In this document: in pieces, positions 36,164-45,536 of the stretch
Layout: the number at the start of each line of letters is the position of its first letter
How positions within the stretch are numbered: position 1 is the stretch's first letter
Source: Williamsia muralis
GTDB lineage: Bacteria; Actinomycetota; Actinomycetes; Mycobacteriales; Mycobacteriaceae
Reading direction: 5' to 3'
Length of the DNA stretch: 64,000 nucleotides
Assembly (NCBI RefSeq): GCF_002735905.1
Contig: NZ_PEBD01000004.1
Location: 372,001-436,000, forward strand
Position numbers and translations under genes: made by a program
The notes under the pieces: generated by a model
Databases searched by the model: none
What the model was told of the DNA's origin: nothing
Seen by the model: only the letters and a program-made list of their open reading frames with translations

Positions 36164-37573
36164 TCAGCGCACCAGGTACGGCGAGACGGTGCTGCGGTGC
36201 TCGTCGATGTCGAGCTTGACGCCGAGCGCTGGGAAAGCTCTTTGTGGGCAATTGACCCGTTCACAGACCCGGCACCCGGCACCGATCGGGGTCACGTTGG
36301 CCTGCGGACCGATCTCGAGACCGTCGGAGTACACGAGCCGCGCCGCATGACGTTGCTCGCAACCCAGCCCGATGGCAAAGGTCTTGCCGGGCTGGCCGAA
36401 CCGCGCCGCCCGCCGCTCGACGGTGCGCGCCACCCAGAGGTAGTTGCGACCGTCGGGCATCTGGGCGATCTGGATCTGGATCTTGCCCGGCGAGCCGAAC
36501 GTCTCGTACACGTTCCACAGCGGGCATGTGCCGCCGCTGTTCGAGAAGTGGAAACCGGTGGCGGACTGTCGTTTCGACATGTTGCCGGCGCGGTCGACGC
36601 GCACGAACGTGAACGGCACACCGCGCAGGTTGGGACGCTGCAGCGTGGACAGCCGATGGCAGATCGTCTCGTACGACACCGAGAAGAACGCCGAGAGTCG
36701 TTCGATGTCGTAGCGATAATCCTCGGCGGCACCGTGGAATTGGGAATAGGGCAGCACCGCGGCGGCGGCGTAGTAGTTGGCCATCCCGAGTAGGGCCAGC
36801 CGCCGGGCCTCGTCCGAGGTGAAGTTGCCCTCGTCGACCATCTGACGCATGAGGTCGCCGCACTCGAGGTGTCCGAGTTCGGCTGCCAGCTTGAACACCC
36901 GCTGTCCCTGGGAGAGGTGCCCCGAGATCTCCAGACGTCGTGTGGCCGGGTCGAATCGGTGCAGCACGGTGTCACCCAGGTCGACGCGTCGCACGATCTG
37001 TACCCCGTGCACCGTCTGCAGTCTGTCGGTGATCTCGTGCCGAACGTCGCCGGAGTGCATCCGCATGCGGGTGGTGAGTTCCTCGGCGGCGGTGTCGAGC
37101 TCGTGGAGGTAGTTGTGACGCTGATAGAAGTAGTCGCGCACCTCTTCGTGCGGTGCGCTGATCGAACCCCGCATGCTGCCGTCGCCCCGGTCGTCGGTTG
37201 CGGCTGCGAGTTGGTCGGTGGCGATCCGATATCTGCGGTGCAGGTTCACCATGGCCTTGGCGAGTTCGGGATGGCTGGCAACCAGATCGGTGATCTCTTG
37301 AGCGTCGGCGCTGGCGCCCACGTCCTCGTCCATCACCACCTCACGCACCTCGGCGATCAGTCGCGCATTGTCCTGAGAATCGAAGAATGAGGTGTCGACG
37401 CCGAACACCTCGCTGATCTTGAGCAATACGGGAGCGGTCAGAGGTCGTGCGTCGTGCTCGATCTGGTTGAGATACGACGGGGAGATGTCCAGTGACTGCG
37501 CCAGGGCAACCTGGGAGATGCCGCGCTCGGAGCGCAGCTGTCGCAGTCGGGCGCCGACGTAGGTCTTGGGCAT
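36164..37573 (-). CDS. ramB: RamB-type transcriptional regulator of acetate metabolism
   Basis: A 469-residue short-chain fatty acyl regulator family member. The N-terminal XRE helix-turn-helix is RLRQLRSERGISQVALAQ...SPSYLNQIEHDARP; a central domain contains FKLAAELGHLECGDLMR; the C-terminus has clustered cysteines (GAGCRVCERVNCPQRAFP). It corresponds to Rv0465c, which controls isocitrate lyase. TACGCT and AGAAGG immediately precede ATG 37573. A TTTGCAAA site, the RamB motif, lies upstream of aceA. Confidence 0.95.
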   Translation of the reverse strand: MPKTYVGARLRQLRSERGISQVALAQSLDISPSYLNQIEHDARPLTAPVLLKISEVFGVDTSFFDSQDNARLIAEVREVVMDEDVGASADAQEITDLVASHPELAKAMVNLHRRYRIATDQLAAATDDRGDGSMRGSISAPHEEVRDYFYQRHNYLHELDTAAEELTTRMRMHSGDVRHEITDRLQTVHGVQIVRRVDLGDTVLHRFDPATRRLEISGHLSQGQRVFKLAAELGHLECGDLMRQMVDEGNFTSDEARRLALLGMANYYAAAAVLPYSQFHGAAEDYRYDIERLSAFFSVSYETICHRLSTLQRPNLRGVPFTFVRVDRAGNMSKRQSATGFHFSNSGGTCPLWNVYETFGSPGKIQIQIAQMPDGRNYLWVARTVERRAARFGQPGKTFAIGLGCEQRHAARLVYSDGLEIGPQANVTPIGAGCRVCERVNCPQRAFPALGVKLDIDEHRSTVSPYLVR

Positions 37574-37714
37574 CCTTCTAGCGTAGGCGGGCTCGCGACC
37601 GACGCCAGGTGTGCCGGAACGAGGTCGACCAGCGAGTTGTCCGGACGGATGCGCTGCGGCGGCTGTGCTGCCGTGGTCGCCGGCGGCACTGTCTGACCTG
37701 TCTAATCTGTGGGG

Positions 37715-38425
37715 GTGTTGCGCAGACGAGCGGGTGCAGGCGTCATCGTCCTGACGGTGCTGGGCCTGATCAGTGCCGGATGCGGCGACGATTCGACAGA
37801 CGATGGGCCCGCATCGTCGTCGTCGGAGGAACCGACGAGTCTTGCCGAGAAGTTGCTGCCCGCCCGTGAGTTCCCGGACGGATACCAACCGACGGACTTG
37901 GGGATCGTCGATCTCCGCGACCAGAATGCGGCCGCCCTGGCCGCGGCGCAGACCGCCGTGTTCGAACCTGCGCAGTGCCGGCCCACCGCCGACGCCGATC
38001 TCAACGAACAACTCGATGCGGGCAACGCCGCCGTATCGGCTCGTCAGTCCCCGGTCGGGAACACGATCACCGAGCTCGTGACCACTGCGGTCCGAGACAT
38101 CGACGCCGATGTCCGGACGAGCACCGGCGGGTGCGCCAGGGTCACCGTCACGGTCACGCAGGGGAGCACTGCGGGCACCACGGTGGTGACCGAAAACCAG
38201 CGGCTGAGCCCGCCGCCGTTGCCGACGTCGGTGTCGTTGCTGGTGAAGTCGACCGCGACGACGACGTATCCCGGTGGCCGTACCGACGTCCAGCAGACCT
38301 TGGCCGGCTACGCGGTCGTCGACGGGACCACGGTGCAAGTGGTGGCCATCTCGTCCGAGGGTGGGATGAGCGACCTCGGCTTCTCGGACCTATTCAAACG
38401 CGCGGTCCTTCGCGCTGACGCCTGA
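37715..38425 (+). CDS. Secreted lipoprotein of unknown function
   Basis: A 236-residue protein with a lipobox LISAGC (Cys about residue 22), a Ser/Glu-rich linker and a beta-rich domain of the sensor-domain/lipoprotein type common in mycobacteria. TAATCT at 37703-37708 lies 6 nt before GTG 37715, favouring that start over GTG 37709. It sits between ramB and aceA, where M. tuberculosis has Rv0466, an acyl-ACP thioesterase-like gene that is absent here. Confidence 0.85.
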   Translation: MLRRRAGAGVIVLTVLGLISAGCGDDSTDDGPASSSSEEPTSLAEKLLPAREFPDGYQPTDLGIVDLRDQNAAALAAAQTAVFEPAQCRPTADADLNEQLDAGNAAVSARQSPVGNTITELVTTAVRDIDADVRTSTGGCARVTVTVTQGSTAGTTVVTENQRLSPPPLPTSVSLLVKSTATTTYPGGRTDVQQTLAGYAVVDGTTVQVVAISSEGGMSDLGFSDLFKRAVLRADA

Positions 38426-38467
38426 CCGTTTGGCATCGGCCGGACGCGGGTCGTGTCCGATTTTGTA

Positions 38468-38483
38468 TGTGATTGTGGTCACG
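38468..38483. promoter_or_regulatory. CRP/GlxR-type binding site
   Basis: TGTGA-N6-TCACG matches the TGTGA-N6-TCACA consensus at nine of ten fixed positions. It lies 360 bp upstream of aceA, unusually far for a class I or II CRP site. Confidence 0.55.
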
Positions 38484-38634
38484 CCAGCTGCTCGGTCGCC
38501 GCTCGGCGGCGCCGATTGAGTGTTGCTCACGGTCACAGGAATCGAGTGGGAGGCCCGCTGCAAAATCCCAGTACGCGCGTACTTTTTGCGTACCGGAGAG
38601 TAGTTAATTCGGGCCGGTTCACAGCCTGATCTTC

Positions 38635-38649
38635 GCAAAGTTTGCAAAA
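38635..38649. promoter_or_regulatory. RamB binding site upstream of aceA
   Basis: GCAAAGTTTGCAAAA contains AAAGTTTGCAAA, matching the corynebacterial RamB motif. It lies about 195 bp upstream of the aceA start; ramB itself is 2 kb away. Confidence 0.7.
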
Positions 38650-38843
38650 CGGTGAGAAAAGCTGGCCCGAATTCACACGAGACAACCTGTGGACCTGCGG
38701 ATTTGTGTGTGGCACTCTCGGTTAAGGCACCGCCTCGCCAGGGTGAAGAAGTTGTTAATTTGCCCCGATCAGGTTCGGCTGGGCTCCGGACCCACCGGAG
38801 CGGGCCACTACACCAGCAAGCTAACGAAAATGGAGTGCGAGAT

Positions 38844-40139
38844 ATGAGCACCGTCGGAAAACCAAGGACTGCCGAAGAGATCCAGCAGGACTGGGACACC
38901 AATCCTCGTTGGAAGGGCATCACCCGCGACTACAGCGCGGAGTCGGTCGCGAACCTCCAGGGTTCTGTGGTCGAAGAGCAGACCCTCGCGCGCCGTGGCG
39001 CCGAGATCCTCTGGGAGGGTGTCACCCAGGGTGACGGCAGCTACATCAACGCACTCGGTGCCCTGACCGGTAACCAGGCTGTGCAGCAGGTTCGCGCCGG
39101 CCTCAAGGCCGTGTACCTCTCCGGCTGGCAGGTCGCCGGCGACGCCAACCTCTCGGGCCACACCTACCCGGACCAGTCGCTGTACCCCGCGAACTCGGTT
39201 CCCTCGGTCGTCCGTCGCATCAACAACGCTCTGCTGCGCGCCGACGAGATCGCCCGCGTCGAGGGCGACAACTCGGTCGACAACTGGGTTGTTCCCATCG
39301 TCGCCGACGGTGAAGCCGGCTTCGGTGGCGCGCTGAACGTCTACGAGCTGCAGAAGGCCATGATCGCCGCAGGTGCCGCCGGCACCCACTGGGAAGACCA
39401 GCTGGCTTCGGAGAAGAAGTGCGGCCACCTCGGTGGCAAGGTGCTCATCCCGACCCAGCAGCACATCCGCACCCTGAGCGCGGCGCGACTGGCTGCAGAC
39501 GTCGCCAACGTTCCGACCGTGGTCATCGCCCGCACCGACGCCGAGGCCGCCACCCTGATCACCTCTGACGTCGACGATCGGGACAAGAAGTTCGTCACCG
39601 GTGAGCGCACCGCCGAGGGCTACTACCACGTCAAGAACGGCATCGAGCCGTGCATCGAGCGCGCCAAGTCCTACGCGCCGTACGCCGACATGATCTGGAT
39701 GGAGACCGGTACCCCCGATCTCGAGCTCGCCCGCAAGTTCGCCGAGTCCGTCAAGAGCGAGTTCCCGGACCAGCTGCTGTCCTACAACTGCAGCCCGTCG
39801 TTCAACTGGAGCAAGCACCTCGACGATTCCACGATCGCGAAGTTCCAGAACGAGCTCGGCGCCATGGGATTCACGTTCCAGTTCATCACCCTGGCCGGCT
39901 TCCACTCGCTCAACTACGGCATGTTCGATCTCGCCTACGGTTACGCCCGCGAGCAGATGACGGCGTTCGTCGACCTGCAGAACCGCGAGTTCAAGGCCGC
40001 CGACGAGCGTGGCTTCACCGCCGTCAAGCACCAGCGTGAGGTCGGCGCCGGCTACTTCGACAACATCGCCACCACCGTCGATCCCACCAGCAGCACCACC
40101 GCGCTGGCAGGAAGCACCGAAGAGGGTCAATTCCACTAG
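38844..40139 (+). CDS. aceA: Isocitrate lyase
   Basis: A 431-residue glyoxylate-shunt enzyme cleaving isocitrate to glyoxylate and succinate; mycobacterial ICL1 also acts as methylisocitrate lyase. The catalytic KKCGHLGGK loop has Cys193, and the Mg-binding [10 protein letters not shown] and SPSFNWSKH are intact. ATG 38844 has GGAG 8 nt upstream. Control by RamB and CRP-like sites upstream is likely. A hairpin follows at 40178. Confidence 0.97.
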   Translation: MSTVGKPRTAEEIQQDWDTNPRWKGITRDYSAESVANLQGSVVEEQTLARRGAEILWEGVTQGDGSYINALGALTGNQAVQQVRAGLKAVYLSGWQVAGDANLSGHTYPDQSLYPANSVPSVVRRINNALLRADEIARVEGDNSVDNWVVPIVADGEAGFGGALNVYELQKAMIAAGAAGTHWEDQLASEKKCGHLGGKVLIPTQQHIRTLSAARLAADVANVPTVVIARTDAEAATLITSDVDDRDKKFVTGERTAEGYYHVKNGIEPCIERAKSYAPYADMIWMETGTPDLELARKFAESVKSEFPDQLLSYNCSPSFNWSKHLDDSTIAKFQNELGAMGFTFQFITLAGFHSLNYGMFDLAYGYAREQMTAFVDLQNREFKAADERGFTAVKHQREVGAGYFDNIATTVDPTSSTTALAGSTEEGQFH

Positions 40140-40177
40140 AACTGGACCACCTCTCTGGGGACTTTGGCGAACTAGTC

Positions 40178-40209
40178 AGGCGGCTCGCGACTACCGTTGC
40201 GGGCCGCCT
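40178..40209 (+). terminator. Hairpin after aceA
   Basis: AGGCGGC and GCCGCCT form a 7-bp stem around an 18-nt loop, 38 bp after the aceA stop. It is followed by GCTGGCTTTG. Confidence 0.55.
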
Positions 40210-40337
40210 GCTGGCTTTGTGCGGGCTTTGGGCGTGCCCCACAAGGGTTACCCTCCTCTCGCCTTTTGTGTTGGTTGTTCTTTGTTCAGATTTCTCTTGG
40301 TCAAAGATGTTGTGCTCGTTGTTTTTAGGAGCTTGTT

Positions 40338-41225
40338 GTGAGCGAGAAGATTTCGCGGGTCGGCGTGATCGGTGCCGGTCAGATGGGCGCAGGCATTGCC
40401 GAGGTCTGTGCCCGGGCGCACGCCGACGTGTTGGTGTACGAGACGACCCGCGAGCTCGCAGCCGCCGGAAGAACCCGCATCCTGCGATCCCTCGATCGCG
40501 GTGTGAGCAGCGGAAAGCTCACCGAACGCGAACGGGAGCAGGCCTCCGCGCGGCTGCGGTTCACCACCGATCTGGGCGACTTCGCTGACCGGCAGATGGT
40601 GTGTGAGGCAGTGATCGAAGACGAATCGATCAAGACCGAGATCTTCAAGCAGCTCGACAAAGTGGTCACCGACCCGAACGCCGTTCTCGCTTCCAACACC
40701 TCCTCGATCCCGATCATGAAGCTCGGCATGGCCACAGCCAATGCCGACCGTGTGATCGGCATGCACTTTTTCAACCCGGTTCCGGTACTCCCACTGGTCG
40801 AATTGGTGACCACGTTGATGACCTCGTCCGAGGTGACCACGCGCGCAGAACAATTCGCACGCGACATCCTGGGCAAAGAAGTGGTCCGATCGGCAGATCG
40901 GTCCGGGTTTGTCGTCAACGCACTCCTGGTTCCATACCTTCTCTCCGCGATTCGCATGGTGGAGAGCGGATTTGCCACGGTGGAAGACATCGACAAGGCC
41001 ATGGTGCTCGGCTGTGCCCACCCGATGGGCCCGCTCAAACTGAGTGACCTCGTCGGTCTCGACACGGTCAAGGCGATCGCCGACAAGATGTACGAAGAGT
41101 TCAAAGAACCGCTGTACGCCCCGCCCCCTGTGTTGCTGCGCATGGTGGAGGCCGGCCGGCTCGGCAAGAAGTCCGGGCGCGGGTTCTACAAGTACGAGTC
41201 CGCGAAGGCCGGCGTCAAGAACTGA
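40338..41225 (+). CDS. fadB2: 3-hydroxybutyryl-CoA dehydrogenase
   Basis: A 295-residue NAD-dependent dehydrogenase for beta-oxidation or acetoacetyl-CoA reduction. GVIGAGQMGAGIAEVCA binds NAD; catalytic His/Glu lie in GMHFFNPVPVLPLVELV, with SNTSSIPI and GRGFYKY. GTG 40338 has AGGAG upstream. It follows aceA as in M. tuberculosis (Rv0468). The 80-bp leader is T-rich. Confidence 0.96.
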   Translation: MSEKISRVGVIGAGQMGAGIAEVCARAHADVLVYETTRELAAAGRTRILRSLDRGVSSGKLTEREREQASARLRFTTDLGDFADRQMVCEAVIEDESIKTEIFKQLDKVVTDPNAVLASNTSSIPIMKLGMATANADRVIGMHFFNPVPVLPLVELVTTLMTSSEVTTRAEQFARDILGKEVVRSADRSGFVVNALLVPYLLSAIRMVESGFATVEDIDKAMVLGCAHPMGPLKLSDLVGLDTVKAIADKMYEEFKEPLYAPPPVLLRMVEAGRLGKKSGRGFYKYESAKAGVKN

Positions 41226-41277
41226 CAGGCTGGACCTGAGGCAACTGACCGCAGTGGCGCAGGCTCACGTGCGTTGA

Positions 41278-41296
41278 GCACCGGCTGAACCGGTGC
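41278..41296. terminator. Hairpin between convergent fadB2 and SDR genes
   Basis: GCACCGG and CCGGTGC form a perfect 7-bp stem with a 5-nt CTGAA loop, between the two 3' ends. Confidence 0.7.
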
Positions 41297-41320
41297 GTCG
41301 CGCGCGGATGTATGCCCGAG

Positions 41321-42154
41321 TCAGGCGGGTGGGAACAGTGGTCCGCCACCGAACGGTTCGCGGTGGGATTTCGGGGGCGTCCCATCGTTGTTCACCAGCC
41401 CGTACTGCGCGCCGAGTTCCGCAGTCACCAGGGTGTGACCGTTGCGCTCGGGCAACGAGGGGTCCTGCCACAGACGATCGATGACGCGGCCGACGAACTG
41501 CGGATGTTCTGCCTCATCGAGCCGGAAGCCGGCGAACTCCTCGATGCCCAGCGACATCAGCAGCTCGGTCTGGATCAGGCCCAGCCACAACGAGATCGCG
41601 GACACGCCGGTGCCGGAGAGTTCGTGACCCATGTCGAAGGCCATCTTGTCGAGGGCGGCTTTGCTCATGCCGTACAGCACCGAATGCAGGTGGCCGCGGG
41701 TCCCGAACGACGAGATGTTGACCATCAGTCCGCTGCCCTGCGGAACCATGATCTTCGCGGCCTCCACGCAGGCGACGTAGTGTGCCCGCAGGCCGACCGT
41801 GATGAGGGTGTCCCAATCACCGACCGGCCGCTCCCAGAACTTGTCGCTGAATCCGCCGAACCCCTTCGGGGCCGCCCAGACATTGTTGACCAGCAGGTCG
41901 AGTCGACCATGCTCGGCCGAGATCTGGTCGAACAAGGCGGCCACCGAGGCGTCGTCGGAGTGATCGCAGCTCACGCCGACTGCGGCGCCACCGGACGCGT
42001 CGATCTCCGACACCGTCTGTCCCAGTGGGTCATCCGGCGCCGCACCACCGCGTGCGGTCACGTAGACAGTCCAGCCGCAAGCCCCCAAGGCCGTCGCCAC
42101 ACCCTTGCCGACGCCACGGCTGGCGCCGGTCACCAGCGCCACGCGTTCGTTCAC
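41321..42154 (-). CDS. Short-chain dehydrogenase/reductase
   Basis: A 277-residue SDR: the GASRGVGKG cofactor site, LVNNVW, the catalytic SS(F) and YGMSKAALDK. The long C-terminus (to residue 277) resembles DHRS1-like members. GTG 42154 overlaps the DUF4873 stop by 4 nt. It occupies the position held by umaA/pcaA in mycobacteria. Substrate unknown. Confidence 0.92.
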   Translation of the reverse strand: MNERVALVTGASRGVGKGVATALGACGWTVYVTARGGAAPDDPLGQTVSEIDASGGAAVGVSCDHSDDASVAALFDQISAEHGRLDLLVNNVWAAPKGFGGFSDKFWERPVGDWDTLITVGLRAHYVACVEAAKIMVPQGSGLMVNISSFGTRGHLHSVLYGMSKAALDKMAFDMGHELSGTGVSAISLWLGLIQTELLMSLGIEEFAGFRLDEAEHPQFVGRVIDRLWQDPSLPERNGHTLVTAELGAQYGLVNNDGTPPKSHREPFGGGPLFPPA

Positions 42155-42540
42155 CGGATGTCCTCTCCGGTCTGCGTCCCCGGGACGTGGATGTCGTCGC
42201 GATCGACGTCGTCGGGTAGCTGGGCGAACGGGGGAGCGGTGACGCCCGCGATGGTGAAGCCGCCGAACAGGTCCACCGCGGACAGCTCACCCTCGCCTGC
42301 CCCTTCCGGAGTCTCGACGACGGCCTGGGTTCCGGCGGTTATCACCACGTCGGCGGGCAGCGCCGGCGCGAGCCCGCGGATGCGTCCGGCCCAGACGTAA
42401 CGACCTGCCAGCGGATCGAAATGCCCCGACAACTCCACCTGAACCTGCGCGGGTTCGTGCCCGTCGATCGTCACCGTCGCCGGACCTGAGTAGGACCCGG
42501 CCCCGTCGTCGTGCGCCCCGTTGTCCTCGTGCTCAACCAT
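42151..42540 (-). CDS. DUF4873 domain-containing protein
   Basis: A 129-residue protein with YSGPATVTIDG, VQVELSGHFDPLAGRYVWAGRIRG and the FTIAGVTAPPF segment of DUF4873. This domain is often fused to the C-terminus of flavin monooxygenases acting on ketones or steroids; here it stands alone and is co-translated with the SDR. Function unknown. Confidence 0.82.
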   Translation of the reverse strand: MVEHEDNGAHDDGAGSYSGPATVTIDGHEPAQVQVELSGHFDPLAGRYVWAGRIRGLAPALPADVVITAGTQAVVETPEGAGEGELSAVDLFGGFTIAGVTAPPFAQLPDDVDRDDIHVPGTQTGEDIR

Positions 42541-42594
42541 GCAAACAAACCTATCCCGCAGCCACCGACGCCCGACAACGATCGCCGCCAGCGG

Positions 42595-43383
42595 TCACTC
42601 CGAGGCGCCGGGCGCCTTCGGGAGGGGATGTTCCTGGGAGTTGAAGTACTCGGCCGAGCCCCCGGCTGCGGTGATGCCGGCAATCGAGGACCACACCATC
42701 ATCGTGAGGTAGTCGATCAGCTGTTCTTTGCCCAGCCGGTGCTCGACCATCCACCAATGCACTGCGAGCTGGATGGCCCCGACGAGGCTGTAGGCCCAGG
42801 TCTCGACACCGCCGGTTTGCGAGCCCTGCTCCACGAGTCGGTTGATCATGACAAACGTGAGCATCTGGGCGATCAGTTTCTGGGAGTCCGCCACCACTTC
42901 CGAGCCCGATCCGCCCGACATCACAAAAGAGTAGATCTGCGGTTCGTCGGCAACGGTCTGCACGTAGACCGAGATGACCATCCGCGTCAGTTCGAACTCG
43001 CCGACGTCCTCGTTGATCGCACTGCCAAGGCGCGGCACCAGGACGGTCTCGATAAAACGCATCATCGCGGCAGTGGTGAGGTCACTCTTGTCGGTGAAGT
43101 ATCGGTAGAGGACGGTCTTGGAAACGCCTATCTCCTGGGCGATCTCATCCATCCCGGCATCGGCGCCGAGGGTGCGTACCGCAGCCAGGGTGCCGTCGAC
43201 CAGTTCGCTGCGCCGGGCTTCCTTGTGGCTTTCCCACCGGCGTTTGCGGCCGTCGGGTTTGGCGTCGTCGGCGCCCACCTGGTGGCGGATCGCCTGAGGC
43301 AACGCAACACCTTTGCTGGCCGCGACGGCGGCGGCAGCAACGGCCGCGCGGGCGGCGGCGGCCGGGTTGGGACGTGGTGACAT
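42595..43383 (-). CDS. TetR family transcriptional regulator
   Basis: A 262-residue regulator with an Ala-rich N-terminal extension (AAAARAAVAAAAVAAS) before the HTH (GMDEIAQEIGVSKTVLYRYFTDKSDL). It corresponds to Rv0472c. ATG 43383 is used; the frame is open to 43509. It is divergent from the DUF445 gene and upstream of DUF4873-SDR on the same strand with a 54-bp gap. Targets unknown. Confidence 0.92.
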   Translation of the reverse strand: MSPRPNPAAAARAAVAAAAVAASKGVALPQAIRHQVGADDAKPDGRKRRWESHKEARRSELVDGTLAAVRTLGADAGMDEIAQEIGVSKTVLYRYFTDKSDLTTAAMMRFIETVLVPRLGSAINEDVGEFELTRMVISVYVQTVADEPQIYSFVMSGGSGSEVVADSQKLIAQMLTFVMINRLVEQGSQTGGVETWAYSLVGAIQLAVHWWMVEHRLGKEQLIDYLTMMVWSSIAGITAAGGSAEYFNSQEHPLPKAPGASE

Positions 43384-43516
43384 CGGTGCGGAGTCGTTTC
43401 TGGTCGTGGGTGGTCGCGTCCAGCTTATGTTCCCTGGCACTGCGCAACACCCAAAGAGAGCCGAGTCACCTTCGCCGGCGCGATTCTGTACCCCGTCTTT
43501 GGGTAACACTGGATGA

Positions 43517-44905
43517 ATGAATCCGACTCAAGCGACGCCGCCGGCCATCGACTCGGGTGGACGCCACCGGCTGCCCGGTGAGCTGCCGTCCGGTCGGCCT
43601 TCGTCCTTGCCGTCCGGTGAGGCCCCGAAACGGACCATCGCCGGGCTCAGCGGAGCGGACGCCGAACGCAAGGCCGCGCTTCGCCGGATGAAGATGGTGG
43701 CCACCGGGTTCCTGCTGTTCGCCGCTGCCGTCTACTTCTTCTGTCGCTGGATCGAGGATCGGGACGGCGACAACGTCGCTGCCTGGGTGGGTTACGTACG
43801 CGCGGCGTCCGAGGCCGGAATGGTGGGCGCGCTCGCCGACTGGTTCGCGGTGACGGCGCTGTTCAAACACCCACTGGGGATTCCGATTCCGCACACTGCG
43901 TTGATCCGGAAGAAGAAGGACCAGATCGGCGAACAGCTCGGCGACTTCATCGAGGACAACTTCATGACCCCTGAGGTCATCGAAGACAAGGTGTCGCAAC
44001 TGGCATTGCCCACCCGGGTCTCGTCGTGGCTCGCCGATCCGAAGAACGCGCCCCGGGTGGGTGCCGAAGCGGCGCGGGGTATCGCTTTCGCTGCCGAGAT
44101 GCTCGACGACGAAGACATCGAGCAGCTGATCATGGCGGGGATGCGCTGGGCCGCCGAACCCGAATGGGGGCCGCCGGCCGGGCGGGTTCTCGAGCAATTG
44201 ATCGCGGAGAACCGGCTGGAGCCGGTGATCCAGATGGTCTGCGACCGGGCCCATGACTTCGCTCTGGGCAGCCAGGATCTGATCGACCGGGTGATCGACA
44301 AGGACGGGCCTGCGTGGGCCCCGAAGTTCGTGAACTCCTTGGTCGGCGACCGTCTCTACCGTGAGCTGGTCGAGTTCACCTTCAAGGTGAGGTCGGATCC
44401 GGAACATCAGGTGCGCCAGGCGATGACCGCCATGCTCGTTCAACTCGCGACCGACCTGCAGAACGATCCGGCGACCATCGCGAGACTCGAGGCGATCAAG
44501 ACCGAGATGCTCGAACGCGACGAGGTCACCGGTGCGGCGTCGACCGCCTGGAATGCGGGCAAGGCACTCATCGAGCAGTTGCTGGCCGACCCCAACGGGA
44601 CGCTGCGGGCCACGCTGACCGATTCGATCATCCAGGTGGCCGTCCGCATCCGCGACGACGAGGTGCTGCAGAACAAGATGAACCAGTGGATGGTGCGCGT
44701 GGCACGGCACGTCTCGCAGAACTACTCGCAGGAGATCATCTCGGTGATCACCGAGACGGTCCGTGGTTGGGACGCCGACGACACGAGCAAGAAGATCGAG
44801 TTGCAGGTGGGTCGCGATCTGCAGTTCATCAGGATCAACGGCACCGTGGTGGGATCGCTGGCCGGCCTCACCATCTACACAGTGTCTGTGCTGCTCTTCC
44901 ACTAG
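43517..44905 (+). CDS. DUF445 membrane-anchored protein
   Basis: A 462-residue YjiN-like protein corresponding to Rv0473. Hydrophobic segments near residues 60-80 and the very C-terminus (445-460) bracket a large helical domain; EAGMVGALADWFAVTALFKHPLG is the signature. TAACAC lies 7 nt before the ATG. Function unknown, probably envelope-associated. Confidence 0.9.
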   Translation: MNPTQATPPAIDSGGRHRLPGELPSGRPSSLPSGEAPKRTIAGLSGADAERKAALRRMKMVATGFLLFAAAVYFFCRWIEDRDGDNVAAWVGYVRAASEAGMVGALADWFAVTALFKHPLGIPIPHTALIRKKKDQIGEQLGDFIEDNFMTPEVIEDKVSQLALPTRVSSWLADPKNAPRVGAEAARGIAFAAEMLDDEDIEQLIMAGMRWAAEPEWGPPAGRVLEQLIAENRLEPVIQMVCDRAHDFALGSQDLIDRVIDKDGPAWAPKFVNSLVGDRLYRELVEFTFKVRSDPEHQVRQAMTAMLVQLATDLQNDPATIARLEAIKTEMLERDEVTGAASTAWNAGKALIEQLLADPNGTLRATLTDSIIQVAVRIRDDEVLQNKMNQWMVRVARHVSQNYSQEIISVITETVRGWDADDTSKKIELQVGRDLQFIRINGTVVGSLAGLTIYTVSVLLFH

Positions 44906-44971
44906 GCGAGCGAGACGGGACCGCAGGCGAGCGCGCCCGTGACCAGCCCACCGCTGTGGCTTTGATCACGA

Positions 44972-45000
44972 ATTAGCAGATTGCTTGCAATTGCTAGCAG
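44972..45000. promoter_or_regulatory. Imperfect inverted repeat, probable operator of the XRE regulator
   Basis: TTAGCAGATTGC-TT-GCAATTGCTAG forms an inverted repeat with one single-base offset. TTGCTAGC could serve as the -35 and CAGTAT (45006-45011) as the -10, so a bound regulator would block transcription of its own gene and hbhA. Confidence 0.55.
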
Positions 45001-45041
45001 ACGTGGCAGTATGGGGAACCGAAGCCTGAAGGAGTAGCCGA

Positions 45042-45536
45042 ATGGTTCCCACACCAGCTGAATCCGAAGACGATCCGGTGACGGCGGTTGTCGCGAACGC
45101 GGCACAGGACATTGCCCAGGACATCGGTGCCAACGTTGCCACCGCTGCCCAGGACATAGGCAGTTTCATCAGGTCTCAACGGATCGCCGCCGAGGTGTCA
45201 TTGCGCCAGCTAGCTGAGCGCGCGGGGGTGAGTAATCCGTACCTCAGTCAGATCGAACGAGGGTTGCGCAAACCTTCTGCCGACGTACTGGCCCAGATCG
45301 CCAAGGGGCTGCGTGTGTCTGCCGAAGTGCTGTACGTGCGGGCCGGAATTCTGGAAGAACGGCCCGCGAGTCCGATGCGCGACGCACTGATGGCAGACAC
45401 CGCCATCAGCGAACGCCAGAAACAAGTGTTGCTCGAGATCTACGAGTCCTTCTGCAAAGAGAACCGGGCTGCGGGCGAAAGCGACACGGACACAACAGAA
45501 TCAGCACCAACCTCAGATACTGGAGACAAATCATGA
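45042..45536 (+). CDS. XRE family regulator, Rv0474 homolog
   Basis: A 164-residue protein with a short N-terminal segment (residues 15-40) and an HTH (LRQLAERAGVSNPYLSQIERGLRKPS), then a polar acidic tail. GAAGGAG precedes the ATG. It overlaps hbhA by 4 nt. The M. tuberculosis homolog has been reported as a copper-responsive repressor; whether that holds here is unknown. Confidence 0.93.
   Translation: MVPTPAESEDDPVTAVVANAAQDIAQDIGANVATAAQDIGSFIRSQRIAAEVSLRQLAERAGVSNPYLSQIERGLRKPSADVLAQIAKGLRVSAEVLYVRAGILEERPASPMRDALMADTAISERQKQVLLEIYESFCKENRAAGESDTDTTESAPTSDTGDKS

Larger units (their letters stand above)
38426..38843 (+). promoter_or_regulatory. aceA regulatory region, 418 bp
   Basis: A long AT-richer intergenic region with no convincing gene. 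It contains a CRP/GlxR-type palindrome (38468-38483), a 12-bp perfect palindrome GTACGCGCGTAC (38571-38582) followed by ACTTTTTGCG, and a RamB-type TTTGCAAA site (38641-38648). AATT-rich GTTAATTTG near 38754 could be a -10. GGAG at 38832 is the aceA ribosome site. Confidence 0.7.

Noticed and set aside
38808-40136. 442-codon frame antisense to aceA
   Set aside because: Shadow of isocitrate lyase.
43466-44902. 478-codon frame antisense to DUF445
   Set aside because: Shadow frame, His/Asp/Arg-rich low-complexity translation.
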